DNA of 64,000 nucleotides from JAHJQZ01 sp963676075 (GTDB lineage Bacteria > Pseudomonadota > Alphaproteobacteria > Rhizobiales > Devosiaceae): the NCBI GenBank assembly GCA_963676075.2, contig CAXXNZ010000031.1, forward strand, positions 1 to 64,000, written 5' to 3'. Below are positions 9,128-16,816 of the stretch, one piece after another. Under the pieces are notes generated by a model. It ran no database searches, was not told the origin of the DNA, and was given only the letters and a program-made list of their open reading frames with translations. Numbering within the stretch: the stretch's first letter is position 1; each line of letters opens with the position of its first letter. Position numbers and translations under genes: made by a program.

Positions 9128-10273
9128 TCAGGCGGCGAGGCGGTTGTCCGCCAGACAGACCTGGTTGCGGCCTGAACGTTTGGAGACATAGAGCGCTGCG
9201 TCGGCGCGGCTCAGAACCGACTCGAAATTCTCGTGCAGACCACCTGTCGCCATGCCGACGCTGACCGTTGCCGGCGCACCGTCGCGGCCGCTCGGCAGTG
9301 CCATTGCGGCAAATCCCAGACGAACGGTTTCGGCGATCCCGCGAGCCTGCTTGGGGTTGCATACCGGCAGGACGGCGCAGAACTCCTCGCCACCAATGCG
9401 CGCGATCACGGTGTCTTCCCCGAGTTGCGAGCGCAGCAGCTCTCCGAAGCGGCACAATGTACGATCGCCCTCGGCATGGCCGTGCCGGTCGTTGATCGAC
9501 TTGAAATAGTCGAGGTCGAAAATCAGCACCGCCTGACCGGGGACCGTGTCGTCGGCGGCGAAGCGTTCGAACAGGGCGCGACGGTTGAGGACGCCGGTCA
9601 GTGCATCGGTCTGGGCATCCGCACGGTGCCTGCGGGCCGAACGCGAGAAGTGAAGCGTCAGTGTCAGGGCGCCGATACCGCTGACGCCGACAAGCGACAT
9701 CACCGCATTGAGATTGTCGGCCCAATTGTCGATGTATGGATAGGCCTCCCACTCGCCGGATGCCGCTACGGAAATCGCGCAGACAAAAAAGCTCAGGCCA
9801 CTTGCGATGTAGAGTGCCGAATTGGCAACCATGGCCGAGCGCATGTCGTCGCGCGCGCCGGCATACTCGATGCCGCAAAGGATCAGCAGCACGCCCATGA
9901 ACGTGTTGAGCACGATATTGCCGACGCCCAGGTAGCCGGACATGAACGCAATGGCCATCAAGGCGATTCCGGCGGCGCCCACCAGAATTGGCGGCCAGGG
10001 GTTGGTCTTGTGAACGAACGCGCGGACGCTGGCGTAGATGATGGCCATGCCGGTCAGCAATGGCGAGAACGGGCCGAGCAGCGTCACCAGAGTGTAGTAG
10101 CCATTGCGAAGCGACATCAGAGCGACGCCAGCCGATATGAAGACAAGTCCGACCGCACCAAGGACCAGGTAGCGTTCGCGGCGCGTATTCATCCAGCTGG
10201 CAAAAGCGGCCACCAGAACGGAAAACCCGGAGAATGCGATCGCCAGGAGCAGCGAAGAGTAATGCAATGACAT
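9128..10273 (-). CDS. Membrane diguanylate cyclase 5 (seven-helix sensor + GGEEF), first of the array
   Basis: 381 residues from ATG 10273 (MSLHYSSLLLAIAF), preceded at a good distance by TGAGGA, a convincing ribosome site that fixes the start of the whole family. Seven helices, then TDALTGVLNRRALFERF, FDLDYFKSINDRHGHAEGD, ARIGGEEF and SVGMATGG. The I-site position reads GEDT. It is the most upstream copy, so a shared transcript, if any, would start here. The 288 bases between it and the next gene on the right hold no recognisable gene and must carry the promoters for both directions. Confidence 0.93.
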   Translation of the reverse strand: MSLHYSSLLLAIAFSGFSVLVAAFASWMNTRRERYLVLGAVGLVFISAGVALMSLRNGYYTLVTLLGPFSPLLTGMAIIYASVRAFVHKTNPWPPILVGAAGIALMAIAFMSGYLGVGNIVLNTFMGVLLILCGIEYAGARDDMRSAMVANSALYIASGLSFFVCAISVAASGEWEAYPYIDNWADNLNAVMSLVGVSGIGALTLTLHFSRSARRHRADAQTDALTGVLNRRALFERFAADDTVPGQAVLIFDLDYFKSINDRHGHAEGDRTLCRFGELLRSQLGEDTVIARIGGEEFCAVLPVCNPKQARGIAETVRLGFAAMALPSGRDGAPATVSVGMATGGLHENFESVLSRADAALYVSKRSGRNQVCLADNRLAA

Positions 10274-10561
10274 GCTGTGCGTCCTCAGTTCAGGCAATCT
10301 AGATTGGAGAATCAGAACAGTGTGTTACTGGCGGCCGCCTCCGGTCGTCCTGCCAGCCGGTTTTTGAGGGTTGGTTAGCAAATTGCTATCTGCCGGACGC
10401 CGTCCGGGCCGGCTCCCGTCTGCGGCGAGGTCAACGGGGCCGGCATATGGCCTGGTGTGGCGGATGTGCGGGTGGTGGACGAAGGTTCATTGCGAGGTTG
10501 CATGGCATGGGGGGCAAGGGTGTATGGTCCGGGCAACCGACCGGCCCCGGGAGCACGACCA

Positions 10562-11014
10562 ATGCGCGACAAGATCAATGCCGCACTCAAGGACGCGATC
10601 AAGGCGCGGGATGCCCGCCGTACCTCGACGCTGCGCCTTATCAACGCCGCCATCAAGGATCGTGACATCGCTGCACGAGGCGAGGGCCGCGAGGCCGTCG
10701 ATGAGGCGGAGATCATGGCTATCCTGCAAAAGATGGTGAAACAGCGCGAGGAAAGCGTGGTGCTCTACGACAAGGGCGGGCGTACCGACCTGGCCGAGCA
10801 GGAGCGCGGCGAAATCGAGGTCATTCGTGACTTTCTTCCCAAGCCGCTGGACGAGGAAGATATCGCAGCCGCCATCTCGGACGCCATCGCCGAGACTGGC
10901 GCAGTGAGCCTCAGGGACATGGGCAAGGTCGTTGATGTGCTGAAGGCGCGCTATCCAGGCCGCATCGATTTCGGCAAGGCCGCCAAGATCGTCAAGCAAA
11001 AGCTCGGCGCCTGA
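10562..11014 (+). CDS. GatB/YqeY-domain protein
   Basis: 150 residues, start ATG 10562 (MRDKINAALKDAIKARD) with GGGAG upstream. The whole length is the YqeY domain found at the C-terminus of the amidotransferase subunit GatB: helical, with IMAILQKMVKQREES, LPKPLDEEDI and GKVVDVLKARYPGRIDFGKAAKIVKQKL. Free-standing YqeY proteins are thought to act in tRNA-linked amidation, but their exact role is unsettled. In many alphaproteobacteria yqeY sits near dnaG and rpoD; here those genes lie about 8 kb downstream with accessory genes between. Convergent with the response regulator. Confidence 0.88.
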   Translation: MRDKINAALKDAIKARDARRTSTLRLINAAIKDRDIAARGEGREAVDEAEIMAILQKMVKQREESVVLYDKGGRTDLAEQERGEIEVIRDFLPKPLDEEDIAAAISDAIAETGAVSLRDMGKVVDVLKARYPGRIDFGKAAKIVKQKLGA

Positions 11015-11044
11015 CCCGCAAGAAAGCTCGCGGGCCGGTGAGAA

Positions 11045-11749
11045 TCAGGCCGTCCGTCGAAGTCGCCTGGTATTTGATTTAGGCGCGGATCCGGTTTTCC
11101 TGCAGGCCTTGTCGACAAGGCGGAACCCTTTGCCTCGCACGGTCTCGATGGCGAAGCCGGCATCAATCAGGCCAAGTTTCTTGCGGATATGCGAGATATG
11201 AACGTCGAGCGAACGGTCGTCGGGCATGACATGTTGCCTGCGCGTGGCCCAGACGATGTCCTCCCGACTCATCGTTCCCGGCATCGCTTCCCGCAGCGTG
11301 GCGAAGATGCCTTTTTCGGTGGCGGTCAGGGCCTGATCCAGCCGGCTCACCGGGGTTGATGCCTCTGTCGACAAGGCTGGCAGATCACGGCCGAGCAGGA
11401 TGCCGAGCCGCGCCAGCAATTCATCGGGCACGATAGGCTCGGCGATGAAATCGTCCGCGCCCATGGCGAGGCAGTCGATCTGGCAGTTCGGGTCGGACGT
11501 CGGACCGGCGACGACGACGAACGGCCGTTGCGCATCGTCGCTGAGGGCCTCGATGACGGCGAGAACGAATCGGCGGTCGCAGCCGACATCCAGGACCACG
11601 GCGAGCGGACGCACGCCGCGGCAATAGGTGACGATGTCGGCGGCACCGTCCAGGACATCCACGAGATAGCCATGACGTATCAGGTTCGTTTGCAGAACCC
11701 TGCTTTTGGAGTTCTCGCAGCCGACAATACCAATGCGCTGTACGCTCAT
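11045..11749 (-). CDS. OmpR-family response regulator with degenerate receiver
   Basis: 234 residues, ATG 11749. The N-terminal receiver (1-120) keeps the likely phospho-Asp in VVLDVG. The acidic pair expected after strand 1 (VDDE) reads VGCE, the switch Thr/Ser is Ala/Gly (VVAGP), and the invariant Lys before Pro is Glu (AEPIVPDELLARL). The C-terminal winged helix (about 135-220) is normal: LTATEKGIFATLRE, RSLDVHISHIRKKLG and IETVRGKGFRL. It therefore probably binds DNA without ordinary phosphorylation control, or responds to another input. No partner histidine kinase is adjacent. It could regulate the neighbouring cyclase array, but nothing in the sequence proves that. Confidence 0.87.
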   Translation of the reverse strand: MSVQRIGIVGCENSKSRVLQTNLIRHGYLVDVLDGAADIVTYCRGVRPLAVVLDVGCDRRFVLAVIEALSDDAQRPFVVVAGPTSDPNCQIDCLAMGADDFIAEPIVPDELLARLGILLGRDLPALSTEASTPVSRLDQALTATEKGIFATLREAMPGTMSREDIVWATRRQHVMPDDRSLDVHISHIRKKLGLIDAGFAIETVRGKGFRLVDKACRKTGSAPKSNTRRLRRTA

Positions 11750-12112
11750 TCCGGGCGATTCTCTTGATTTGGTTGCTGAAATGATCTTGCCCCGGTTTCC
11801 CGGGCTCGAAATGACCGTGCCAGACTGAGCGCCTTCGGTTAACGATATCCAGCCAGACCAGTGGATATTTGAGTCTTATTTGACGTACCGAAAGTTTTCA
11901 CCGATATAATTGGCTCTTAACAACCAAAAATATCGGCGGGATAATAATATTGTTAGGAATATGGCTGTTGAAAATGGTTTTAATGTAGCAAAAATATCAG
12001 GAATGATTTTGATATTGGGACTGTTATCGTGTAGAATATCATTTATATTATTGCAGTTCAGGTAGAATAGAAAAAGGTATTTGATTGAGGTGTTCCAATA
12101 TGGAGATGCCTC
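11750..12112. other. Gene-poor AT-rich pocket (363 bases)
   Basis: Bases about 11870-12100 are strikingly AT-rich against GC-rich flanks. Both strands have only short frames without protein-like character. It leads into two tiny membrane-protein genes and likely carries their promoter. No tRNA, repeat end or integrase remnant is recognisable. Confidence 0.6.
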
Positions 12113-12268
12113 ATGACTACCAGATCGATTTCCTGGCTCGATCAACATCGGGAAAAACTAATCGCCAGAGGGAAAACCCTCGCGGCGCTGACACTCCTCC
12201 GCCAGTTCCTTTTCGGCGCAATGTTGCTGAGCACGGCATTTCTGTTCCTCAACCAGTGGAGGGGCTGA
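12113..12268 (+). CDS. 51-residue single-helix membrane protein
   Basis: ATG 12113 follows GGAGATGCCTC, a clear ribosome site. The first half is charged (MTTRSISWLDQHREKLIARGK); the second is one hydrophobic helix ending FLFLNQWRG. Its TGA overlaps the ATG of the next gene (TGATG), so the two are translationally coupled. Not recognised. The small size, membrane helix and coupling recall phage or mobile-element small proteins, but this is only a resemblance. Confidence 0.6.
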   Translation: MTTRSISWLDQHREKLIARGKTLAALTLLRQFLFGAMLLSTAFLFLNQWRG

Positions 12269-12363
12269 TGGACGCGTTCCTGTTCTTCGCGCTCGGGCTG
12301 GTGATTGGCGCAAATCTCGGCGTGATTTTGCTGGGCATAATGATTGCCGGTCGCGATTCATGA
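12268..12363 (+). CDS. 31-residue membrane protein, DUF3789-like
   Basis: Starts within the stop of the preceding gene, with GGAGGGG just upstream. Nearly the whole protein is one helix (MDAFLFFALGLVIGANLGVI) followed by a short polar end GRDS. This pattern resembles the DUF3789 family of ~30-residue membrane peptides, known mostly from phage-like contexts. Function unknown. The following 280 bases to the Crp-like gene contain only a palindromic repeat at the far end. Confidence 0.55.
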   Translation: MDAFLFFALGLVIGANLGVILLGIMIAGRDS

Positions 12364-12595
12364 TCGCGGCGAGTCGCTATGTCCGGCGCGAGACCGTTGC
12401 GGCGGGTGCCGGGTCGGCCGGTGGGGCAGCATGTTTTGGCAAAGCGGCGACTCACTTTGCCGGAGCATGACTCGGCCGGCCCGGTACGGTGTGGTTTTCG
12501 CCGAATCGGGCGAGCGATCCCCTTGGCCGCGCGAACAGGGCGGGATCGTTTCGCAGTTTCATGGAAACTCCGAAACGATCTAGTCTATTGTTTTA

Positions 12596-12646
12596 TCGCA
12601 TTTTCGAACCGCAAAACCGGTTCCTGCTTTTGCTGAAAATGCTTTA
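12596..12646. repeat. Palindromic intergenic repeat, family 1, copy A
   Basis: About 51 bases, GCATTTTC at one end and GAAAATGC at the other, with GCAAAACCGGTTCC inside. Related copies lie at 29270, 54797 and 56180. The right end overlaps the Crp-like gene and supplies its TAA stop (12644-12646). Confidence 0.8.
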
Positions 12647-13219
12647 GGCGCTTGCCCGCACGCGGGAAAAGGTCACGGGCGTCATGCCGAGAAACGAAGC
12701 GATGAGCGCGTGCGGGAACTGCGCCTCGTGCTCGGGGCAATGCTGGCGCAACCAGCGAATGCGCCCGGCAGCATCGAGCGCCGCCAGCGCCCATTCCCGT
12801 GCGGTCTTGCGGGCAAGTTCGGCGCGCATGATGGCATTGCCCCAGTCCCTGATCGCCGCGTCCTCGACCATCAGCAGCAACAGCGCGTCAGCGGGGATGC
12901 TGGCAATTTCGGCGTCATCGAGAAGGGTGATGTCGACCATCGAGTGTCCGTCCGACATGCGCGCCATATGTGGGGTCAGGACCTCCGGGCCGGCATGAAG
13001 CCCAAGGCACACCTCGCGTCCCTCGGCGTCAGTGGCCGTGCTCTTTGCCCGACCCGACACCAAGAGGTATTCGCTGCCATCGGGCACGCCCTGATGGCAA
13101 AGCATGTGCCCGCGCGGCAGGCGGCGCAGACTGAAGGCGCCGGCGAGCCGTTTGGCGGCGCGCTCATCGAGCGGTGCGGACGGCGCCTGACCGGCGAGCA
13201 GTTGCGGCGAAAGCCCCAT
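12644..13219 (-). CDS. Crp/Fnr-family transcription regulator
   Basis: 191 residues from ATG 13219 (MGLSPQLLAG), with GGAG upstream; a longer in-frame extension exists but lacks a ribosome site. A cyclic-nucleotide-type beta-roll spans about 20-130 (RGHMLCHQGVPDGSEYLLVSGRAK), followed by a short HTH whose recognition part reads PHALIASFLGMTPVTFSRVRA. No Cys cluster for an FeS centre is present, so it is not an Fnr oxygen sensor of the classical type. It diverges from a membrane protein gene 87 bases away, with an inverted repeat between. The stop is donated by a palindromic repeat. Confidence 0.85.
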   Translation of the reverse strand: MGLSPQLLAGQAPSAPLDERAAKRLAGAFSLRRLPRGHMLCHQGVPDGSEYLLVSGRAKSTATDAEGREVCLGLHAGPEVLTPHMARMSDGHSMVDITLLDDAEIASIPADALLLLMVEDAAIRDWGNAIMRAELARKTAREWALAALDAAGRIRWLRQHCPEHEAQFPHALIASFLGMTPVTFSRVRASA

Positions 13220-13235
13220 GAATTTTCTCCAGCAG

Positions 13236-13249
13236 TTATCGGATGATAA
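13236..13249. promoter_or_regulatory. Inverted-repeat operator candidate TTATC-GGAT-GATAA
   Basis: Perfect 5-bp arms with a 4-bp spacer in the 87-base divergent region between the Crp-like gene and the membrane protein. A likely binding site for the Crp-like protein on both promoters; inferred from position and symmetry only. Confidence 0.45.
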
Positions 13250-13306
13250 TGCGCCGGGCGGCGGCTGAACATATCCCGGCTCCGGCACGCAATCCGGAGA
13301 CCTCAA

Positions 13307-13864
13307 ATGACCCGCCTGACCGACATCATTGTTCGCGACAATCGCGTCCTCATCCTCGGCTTTGTTCTTGCGATGAGCCTCTATCTCATCATGGTTCTCG
13401 GGCCACTGGCGCAGCTTGAGGCAATCGCCGGTCTGGCGCCGTTCGACATGCGGCCGGGCGGCTATTCACGCGATGAAGCCGAAGCGTTGATTGCCGCGCT
13501 CGGGGAGAACGGGTGGCGGATCTACCTCAATACGCAGATACCGCTCGATATGATCTATCCCGGCTTGCTCGGGTTGACGCTGTTCATCGCGCTCACCCGT
13601 GTTGCGTCCGGCCTCGGCGGTGTTTTGGGCTGGGCGATGCTGTCGCTGCGCTGGCTGGCGGTTCTGGCAGCCCTGGCCGATTATGCCGAGAATCTGATGA
13701 TCGTGATCATGCTCACTAACAACGGCGCGCCCGACGCCGGTCAGGTTGCGTCGGCAAGCGCCGCCTCGATGGCCAAGGCCGGACTGACAACGCTGGCCGC
13801 CTGCGCGCTTTTGGTTGGCATCGCACTGCACAGCGTCCGGTGGCTGATCGGTCGTCGGGCCTGA
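13307..13864 (+). CDS. Four-helix membrane protein of unknown function
   Basis: 185 residues, start ATG 13307 with GGAGACC upstream. Hydrophobic segments occur near residues 14-35, 80-100, 107-130 and 150-178; a soluble loop with PGGYSRDEAEALIAALGENG lies between the first two. I do not recognise the family. It is divergent from the Crp-like regulator and shares its control region, so it is a plausible target of that regulator. Confidence 0.75.
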   Translation: MTRLTDIIVRDNRVLILGFVLAMSLYLIMVLGPLAQLEAIAGLAPFDMRPGGYSRDEAEALIAALGENGWRIYLNTQIPLDMIYPGLLGLTLFIALTRVASGLGGVLGWAMLSLRWLAVLAALADYAENLMIVIMLTNNGAPDAGQVASASAASMAKAGLTTLAACALLVGIALHSVRWLIGRRA

Positions 13865-13993
13865 CCTGGCGACCCTGGAACCGGGCTGAAATGGAGCCGC
13901 TGACCGAGGCGGTGATACTCGCGAACGGGGCAGTTGCATTCGGTTAAGCATTTATCTGCCGCTCAAGTTGACATTTTTACCGTCACTTCATAC

Positions 13994-14011
13994 ATACCGA
14001 ACGTTCGGTAT
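13994..14011. promoter_or_regulatory. Perfect 18-bp palindromic operator for the TetR regulator
   Basis: ATACCGAACGTTCGGTAT is a perfect palindrome about 90 bases before the TetR start. Its length and symmetry suit a TetR dimer controlling its own operon. Confidence 0.8.
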
Positions 14012-14102
14012 TTAATTGAGCGCCGAATGCGGCAGGCGATGGACCTGCCGGACCACATGCTGCTGGGTGGCCCGTATCGGGTGCACCAACAAGGAGTGAC
14101 AG

Positions 14103-14642
14103 ATGACCGAGACAGCACGCGACGTGCTACTCGATGCGGCCTACAGGGCCTTCCTGGCAAAGGGCTACGAAGGCGCCGGCATTTCCGACATCCTCGGCGA
14201 CACCGGTCTGTCGCGGGGCGCCATCTACCATCACTTCAAGAACAAGCTCGACCTGTTCGGCGCCGTCATCGCGCGCTACCTGCCGTTCCCGTTCGATGCA
14301 TTCGACTGGGCTGCACATCAGGCGCTCGATGCCGAAGCGCAAAAGGCGGCGATTGCGGCGCTTTACGCAGAGGCCGAAGTCCAGGTGCAGGCCGCCGGCG
14401 GATTGGGCCGCGACCGCTACTTCGCCCTGTTCTTCGATGCGCTATCGCACCTGCCCGCCTACCGCCGATCGGTGGGCGAGGGCTATGCGCGGTTGATCGC
14501 GGCGCTGACCGCCGCCGAGGAACGGGCCGGTCTGGCCGCCGAGGCGGCCGCCGCCGCGGCCCGCCGCCATGTCGCGATACTGGAAGGTGAAGTCTATCTC
14601 AATGCCGTACTGGCCGGCGCACAGACACACGGAAAGGACTGA
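14103..14642 (+). CDS. TetR-family repressor
   Basis: 179 residues, ATG 14103 with AAGGAG upstream. The N-terminal HTH is classical: FLAKGYEGAGISDILGDTGLSRGAIYHHFKNKLDLF (residues ~17-52, quoted here in two parts: GISDILGDTGLSRG and AIYHHFKNKLDLF). The C-terminal ligand domain is Ala-rich and unremarkable. Its stop is followed after two bases by the next gene, so it is co-transcribed with the DUF1295 protein. The perfect palindrome upstream is its probable operator, giving a simple self-controlled two-gene unit. The inducer is unknown. Confidence 0.9.
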   Translation: MTETARDVLLDAAYRAFLAKGYEGAGISDILGDTGLSRGAIYHHFKNKLDLFGAVIARYLPFPFDAFDWAAHQALDAEAQKAAIAALYAEAEVQVQAAGGLGRDRYFALFFDALSHLPAYRRSVGEGYARLIAALTAAEERAGLAAEAAAAAARRHVAILEGEVYLNAVLAGAQTHGKD

Positions 14643-14644
14643 CA

Positions 14645-15334
14645 ATGGATCTTTATGGCAAATATGGCGCTTCCTGGCCGCAAAAGGCGGTGCTGGTGAC
14701 GCTCGAAATTCTCTTTCTCGGTCTTGCAGCCTGGATCCTGTTTGGTCCCGGTGGACCGATGATCGCCGGCCTGTTCGGCTGGCCCGTCGCCGAGGCCACG
14801 CCGCTGCGTTATTGGGTGATCTTTGTCTTTTCGCTGACCGTGCTCATTCGCATGGGCTTCATGATGATCTTTTTCATGAAACGGGCCGTGCCGTGGAGCG
14901 AGGCGTTCACGGTGCCGGTCGCCTTCGCGCTTTATTACGTCGGTTTCGCCGTGCTGGTGCTGCCCGCCGTCGGTCCGTTCGATTGGCTCGACTGGCTCGG
15001 CATCGCCCTGTTCATTGTCGGCAGTGTCCTCAACACCGGCGGCGAGCTGCAGCGCACTCTTTTCAAGAAGGACCCGGCCAACAAGGGCAAACTGTTCACC
15101 GGCGGCTTTTTCGCCCTGTCGATGCACATCAACTTCTTCGGCGATATCCTCTGGGTCATCGGCTACGCGCTCGTTAGCCGCAACTGGTGGTCGAGCCTGA
15201 TCGTCATCTTCATCGTGACCTTCTTCGCCTTCTACAACGTGCCGATGCTCGACAAGCATTTGGCCGAGCACTACGGGGCGGATTTCGAGGCCTATCGGAA
15301 GAAGACGAAGCGGCTCATTCCCTGGGTTTGGTAA
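14645..15334 (+). CDS. DUF1295 / isoprenylcysteine-methyltransferase-like membrane protein
   Basis: 229 residues with about six membrane helices. The C-terminal half carries the DUF1295/steroid-reductase-like signature: GELQRTLFKKDPANKGK, GGFFALSMHINFFGDILW and a tail DFEAYRKKTKRLIPWVW. Such proteins are related to ICMT lipid/protein methyltransferases and 5-alpha-reductases, but bacterial substrates are mostly unknown. Second gene of the TetR operon, so expression should be inducible. It ends before a strong bidirectional terminator. A fragment of a close paralogue lies at 16980-17039. Confidence 0.83.
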   Translation: MDLYGKYGASWPQKAVLVTLEILFLGLAAWILFGPGGPMIAGLFGWPVAEATPLRYWVIFVFSLTVLIRMGFMMIFFMKRAVPWSEAFTVPVAFALYYVGFAVLVLPAVGPFDWLDWLGIALFIVGSVLNTGGELQRTLFKKDPANKGKLFTGGFFALSMHINFFGDILWVIGYALVSRNWWSSLIVIFIVTFFAFYNVPMLDKHLAEHYGADFEAYRKKTKRLIPWVW

Positions 15335-15374
15335 GGTCCTCGGCGTTTTTTCAAACAAGACGTGCTTCAAATAG

Positions 15375-15408
15375 AAAGATACCGGCCAGTATTCCGGCCG
15401 GTATCTTT
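15375..15408. terminator. Bidirectional terminator between convergent genes
   Basis: Perfect 13-bp stem (AAAGATACCGGCC paired with its complement) around an 8-base loop, flanked by short A and T tracts so that it can act on both strands. It separates the DUF1295 gene from the beta-barrel gene. Confidence 0.85.
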
Positions 15409-15439
15409 AGTGCGTCTGGTGCTTGAGAGCTCTGGTCGC

Positions 15440-16816
15440 TCAGAAGCTCGCCGAGAGGCTGCCCGTGAGCGAAGCAGACGTGGTGTCGCCCTGGCGGCCC
15501 AGCCGGCCCTCAAGTCCGGCGGTGGCGCCGTTGGGGAAGCGGGATTTCAGGCCAAGAGACATCTCACCGCCAACATTGTCGGACTTGGTCGTGTCGCCGC
15601 CGTTCTGCTCATAAGTGTAATGGGCTGCCGTCAGCTTGCCGCCGACAAAGGGCGAAACGATCTGCGATCCCGACGGGCCTTCGACGACGAAGTCGTAGGA
15701 CACCGTCAGTCCTGCATTGGCCGAAGCAATAAAGGTGTTGCCACCCGCATAGCTGTTGGCTGCCGAGTCGGTGAAATCGGGCGTGTCACTGTATCCGATA
15801 TTGCCGGTGAGGGTCGGGACCAACGTCACGGCACCGTAGCTTTGCTCGCCGCGCAAGGTGACCGAACCGGAGACCATCTGTTCCACATAGCTGCCGGTTT
15901 CCTTTTTGATCTCGACATCGTGGTTGGCCATGCCCCAATTGGCGCCGGTGATCAGAGACAGCGTGCTGGTGAGCGGCATTGCATAGGCCAGATCGACGAT
16001 AAGGCTTTGCGAATCGTCGGACTGATCGGGAATGCTTGCGTGTCCCAGACCGCCGGTCAGGGCGACAGCGAGCCTTTGTCCGTTGTCGAAGCGCTTTTGC
16101 ATCAACACACTGGCCTGGCCGTTGGTCTGAGTGAACTTGCCGCCAGTAACGTCGCTTTCGGCATAGTTGGCCTTGACCAACCCCTTGATGAACCAGTCGT
16201 CGCCGATAGCGAGAATGCGGTCGCCATTTAGAGTGGCATCGGGGCCATAGCCAAGAAAAGAGAAGGTGCCATCAATGGCTTTGAGTGCGTCCTGGGCGCG
16301 CGCCTGATCGGGCCAGAAGGCGGTCGGCTCGACGGAACCGGATGTCTCGGCGAGAATGTCGAAATCCATCAGGGACTGGAAGGCGGCACCTGCAGACGCC
16401 ATGTTCGTCTGCATCAACGGAGAAACCGATTGTAACTGGCTGATGGTTTCGGCTGTCTCCGTCGCGCAAAATGCTCTTATCGTAGTGGTGCCCCAATTTT
16501 GGCGCGCGAATTTTACGTGCCCGGTTAAATCAGTAAGCGTTTGCGTGCCACTGTTGACTGTGGCGATTACGCTGCCGTCCTTACTGACCACGATCGGTTT
16601 GTCGGTTTCGACTATTACTTTGTACTTGTGCGCATCGTCCGTGGTGCCGGCTATCGTAACGAAAGAAACGTAACTGGCTCGGGTGAGGCTGACCTCGTTC
16701 GCGTCACCCGGGTGAGCAACGCAATCAAGATAAATCGTTTGGGAGGGAGAAGCTGCAAAGGCAGGAGTGGAGAGTGCCATAAACAGAATGGCAGGATAAA
16801 GTCTACGAATTCTCAT
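15440..16816 (-). CDS. Secreted protein with C-terminal outer-membrane beta-barrel
   Basis: 458 residues. A signal peptide (MRIRRLYPAILFMALSTPAFA) precedes a soluble region to about residue 165 with two or three Cys. From about 205 to the end the sequence alternates polar and hydrophobic residues in strand-like blocks (SVLMQKRFDNGQRLAVALTG, GAVTLVPTLTGNIGYSD, FVVEGPSGSQIVSPFVGGKL). It finishes GSLSASF, with the terminal Phe typical of barrel proteins recognised by BAM. It resembles the autotransporter barrel domain, but the passenger is short and I cannot name it. It sits in an accessory region next to the SIR2 gene; codon use is less GC-biased than in the housekeeping genes. Confidence 0.72.
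   Translation of the reverse strand: MRIRRLYPAILFMALSTPAFAASPSQTIYLDCVAHPGDANEVSLTRASYVSFVTIAGTTDDAHKYKVIVETDKPIVVSKDGSVIATVNSGTQTLTDLTGHVKFARQNWGTTTIRAFCATETAETISQLQSVSPLMQTNMASAGAAFQSLMDFDILAETSGSVEPTAFWPDQARAQDALKAIDGTFSFLGYGPDATLNGDRILAIGDDWFIKGLVKANYAESDVTGGKFTQTNGQASVLMQKRFDNGQRLAVALTGGLGHASIPDQSDDSQSLIVDLAYAMPLTSTLSLITGANWGMANHDVEIKKETGSYVEQMVSGSVTLRGEQSYGAVTLVPTLTGNIGYSDTPDFTDSAANSYAGGNTFIASANAGLTVSYDFVVEGPSGSQIVSPFVGGKLTAAHYTYEQNGGDTTKSDNVGGEMSLGLKSRFPNGATAGLEGRLGRQGDTTSASLTGSLSASF

Noticed and set aside
7720..9264. 514-codon plus-strand open frame (and similar long frames at 4170-4982 and 9233-10270)
   Set aside because: Antisense to the cyclase genes, lacks ribosome sites and family motifs, and is explained by GC-rich codon bias.
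11876..12148. 90-codon minus-strand frame in the AT-rich pocket
   Set aside because: No ribosome site or protein-like pattern, and it overlaps the supported 51-codon gene.
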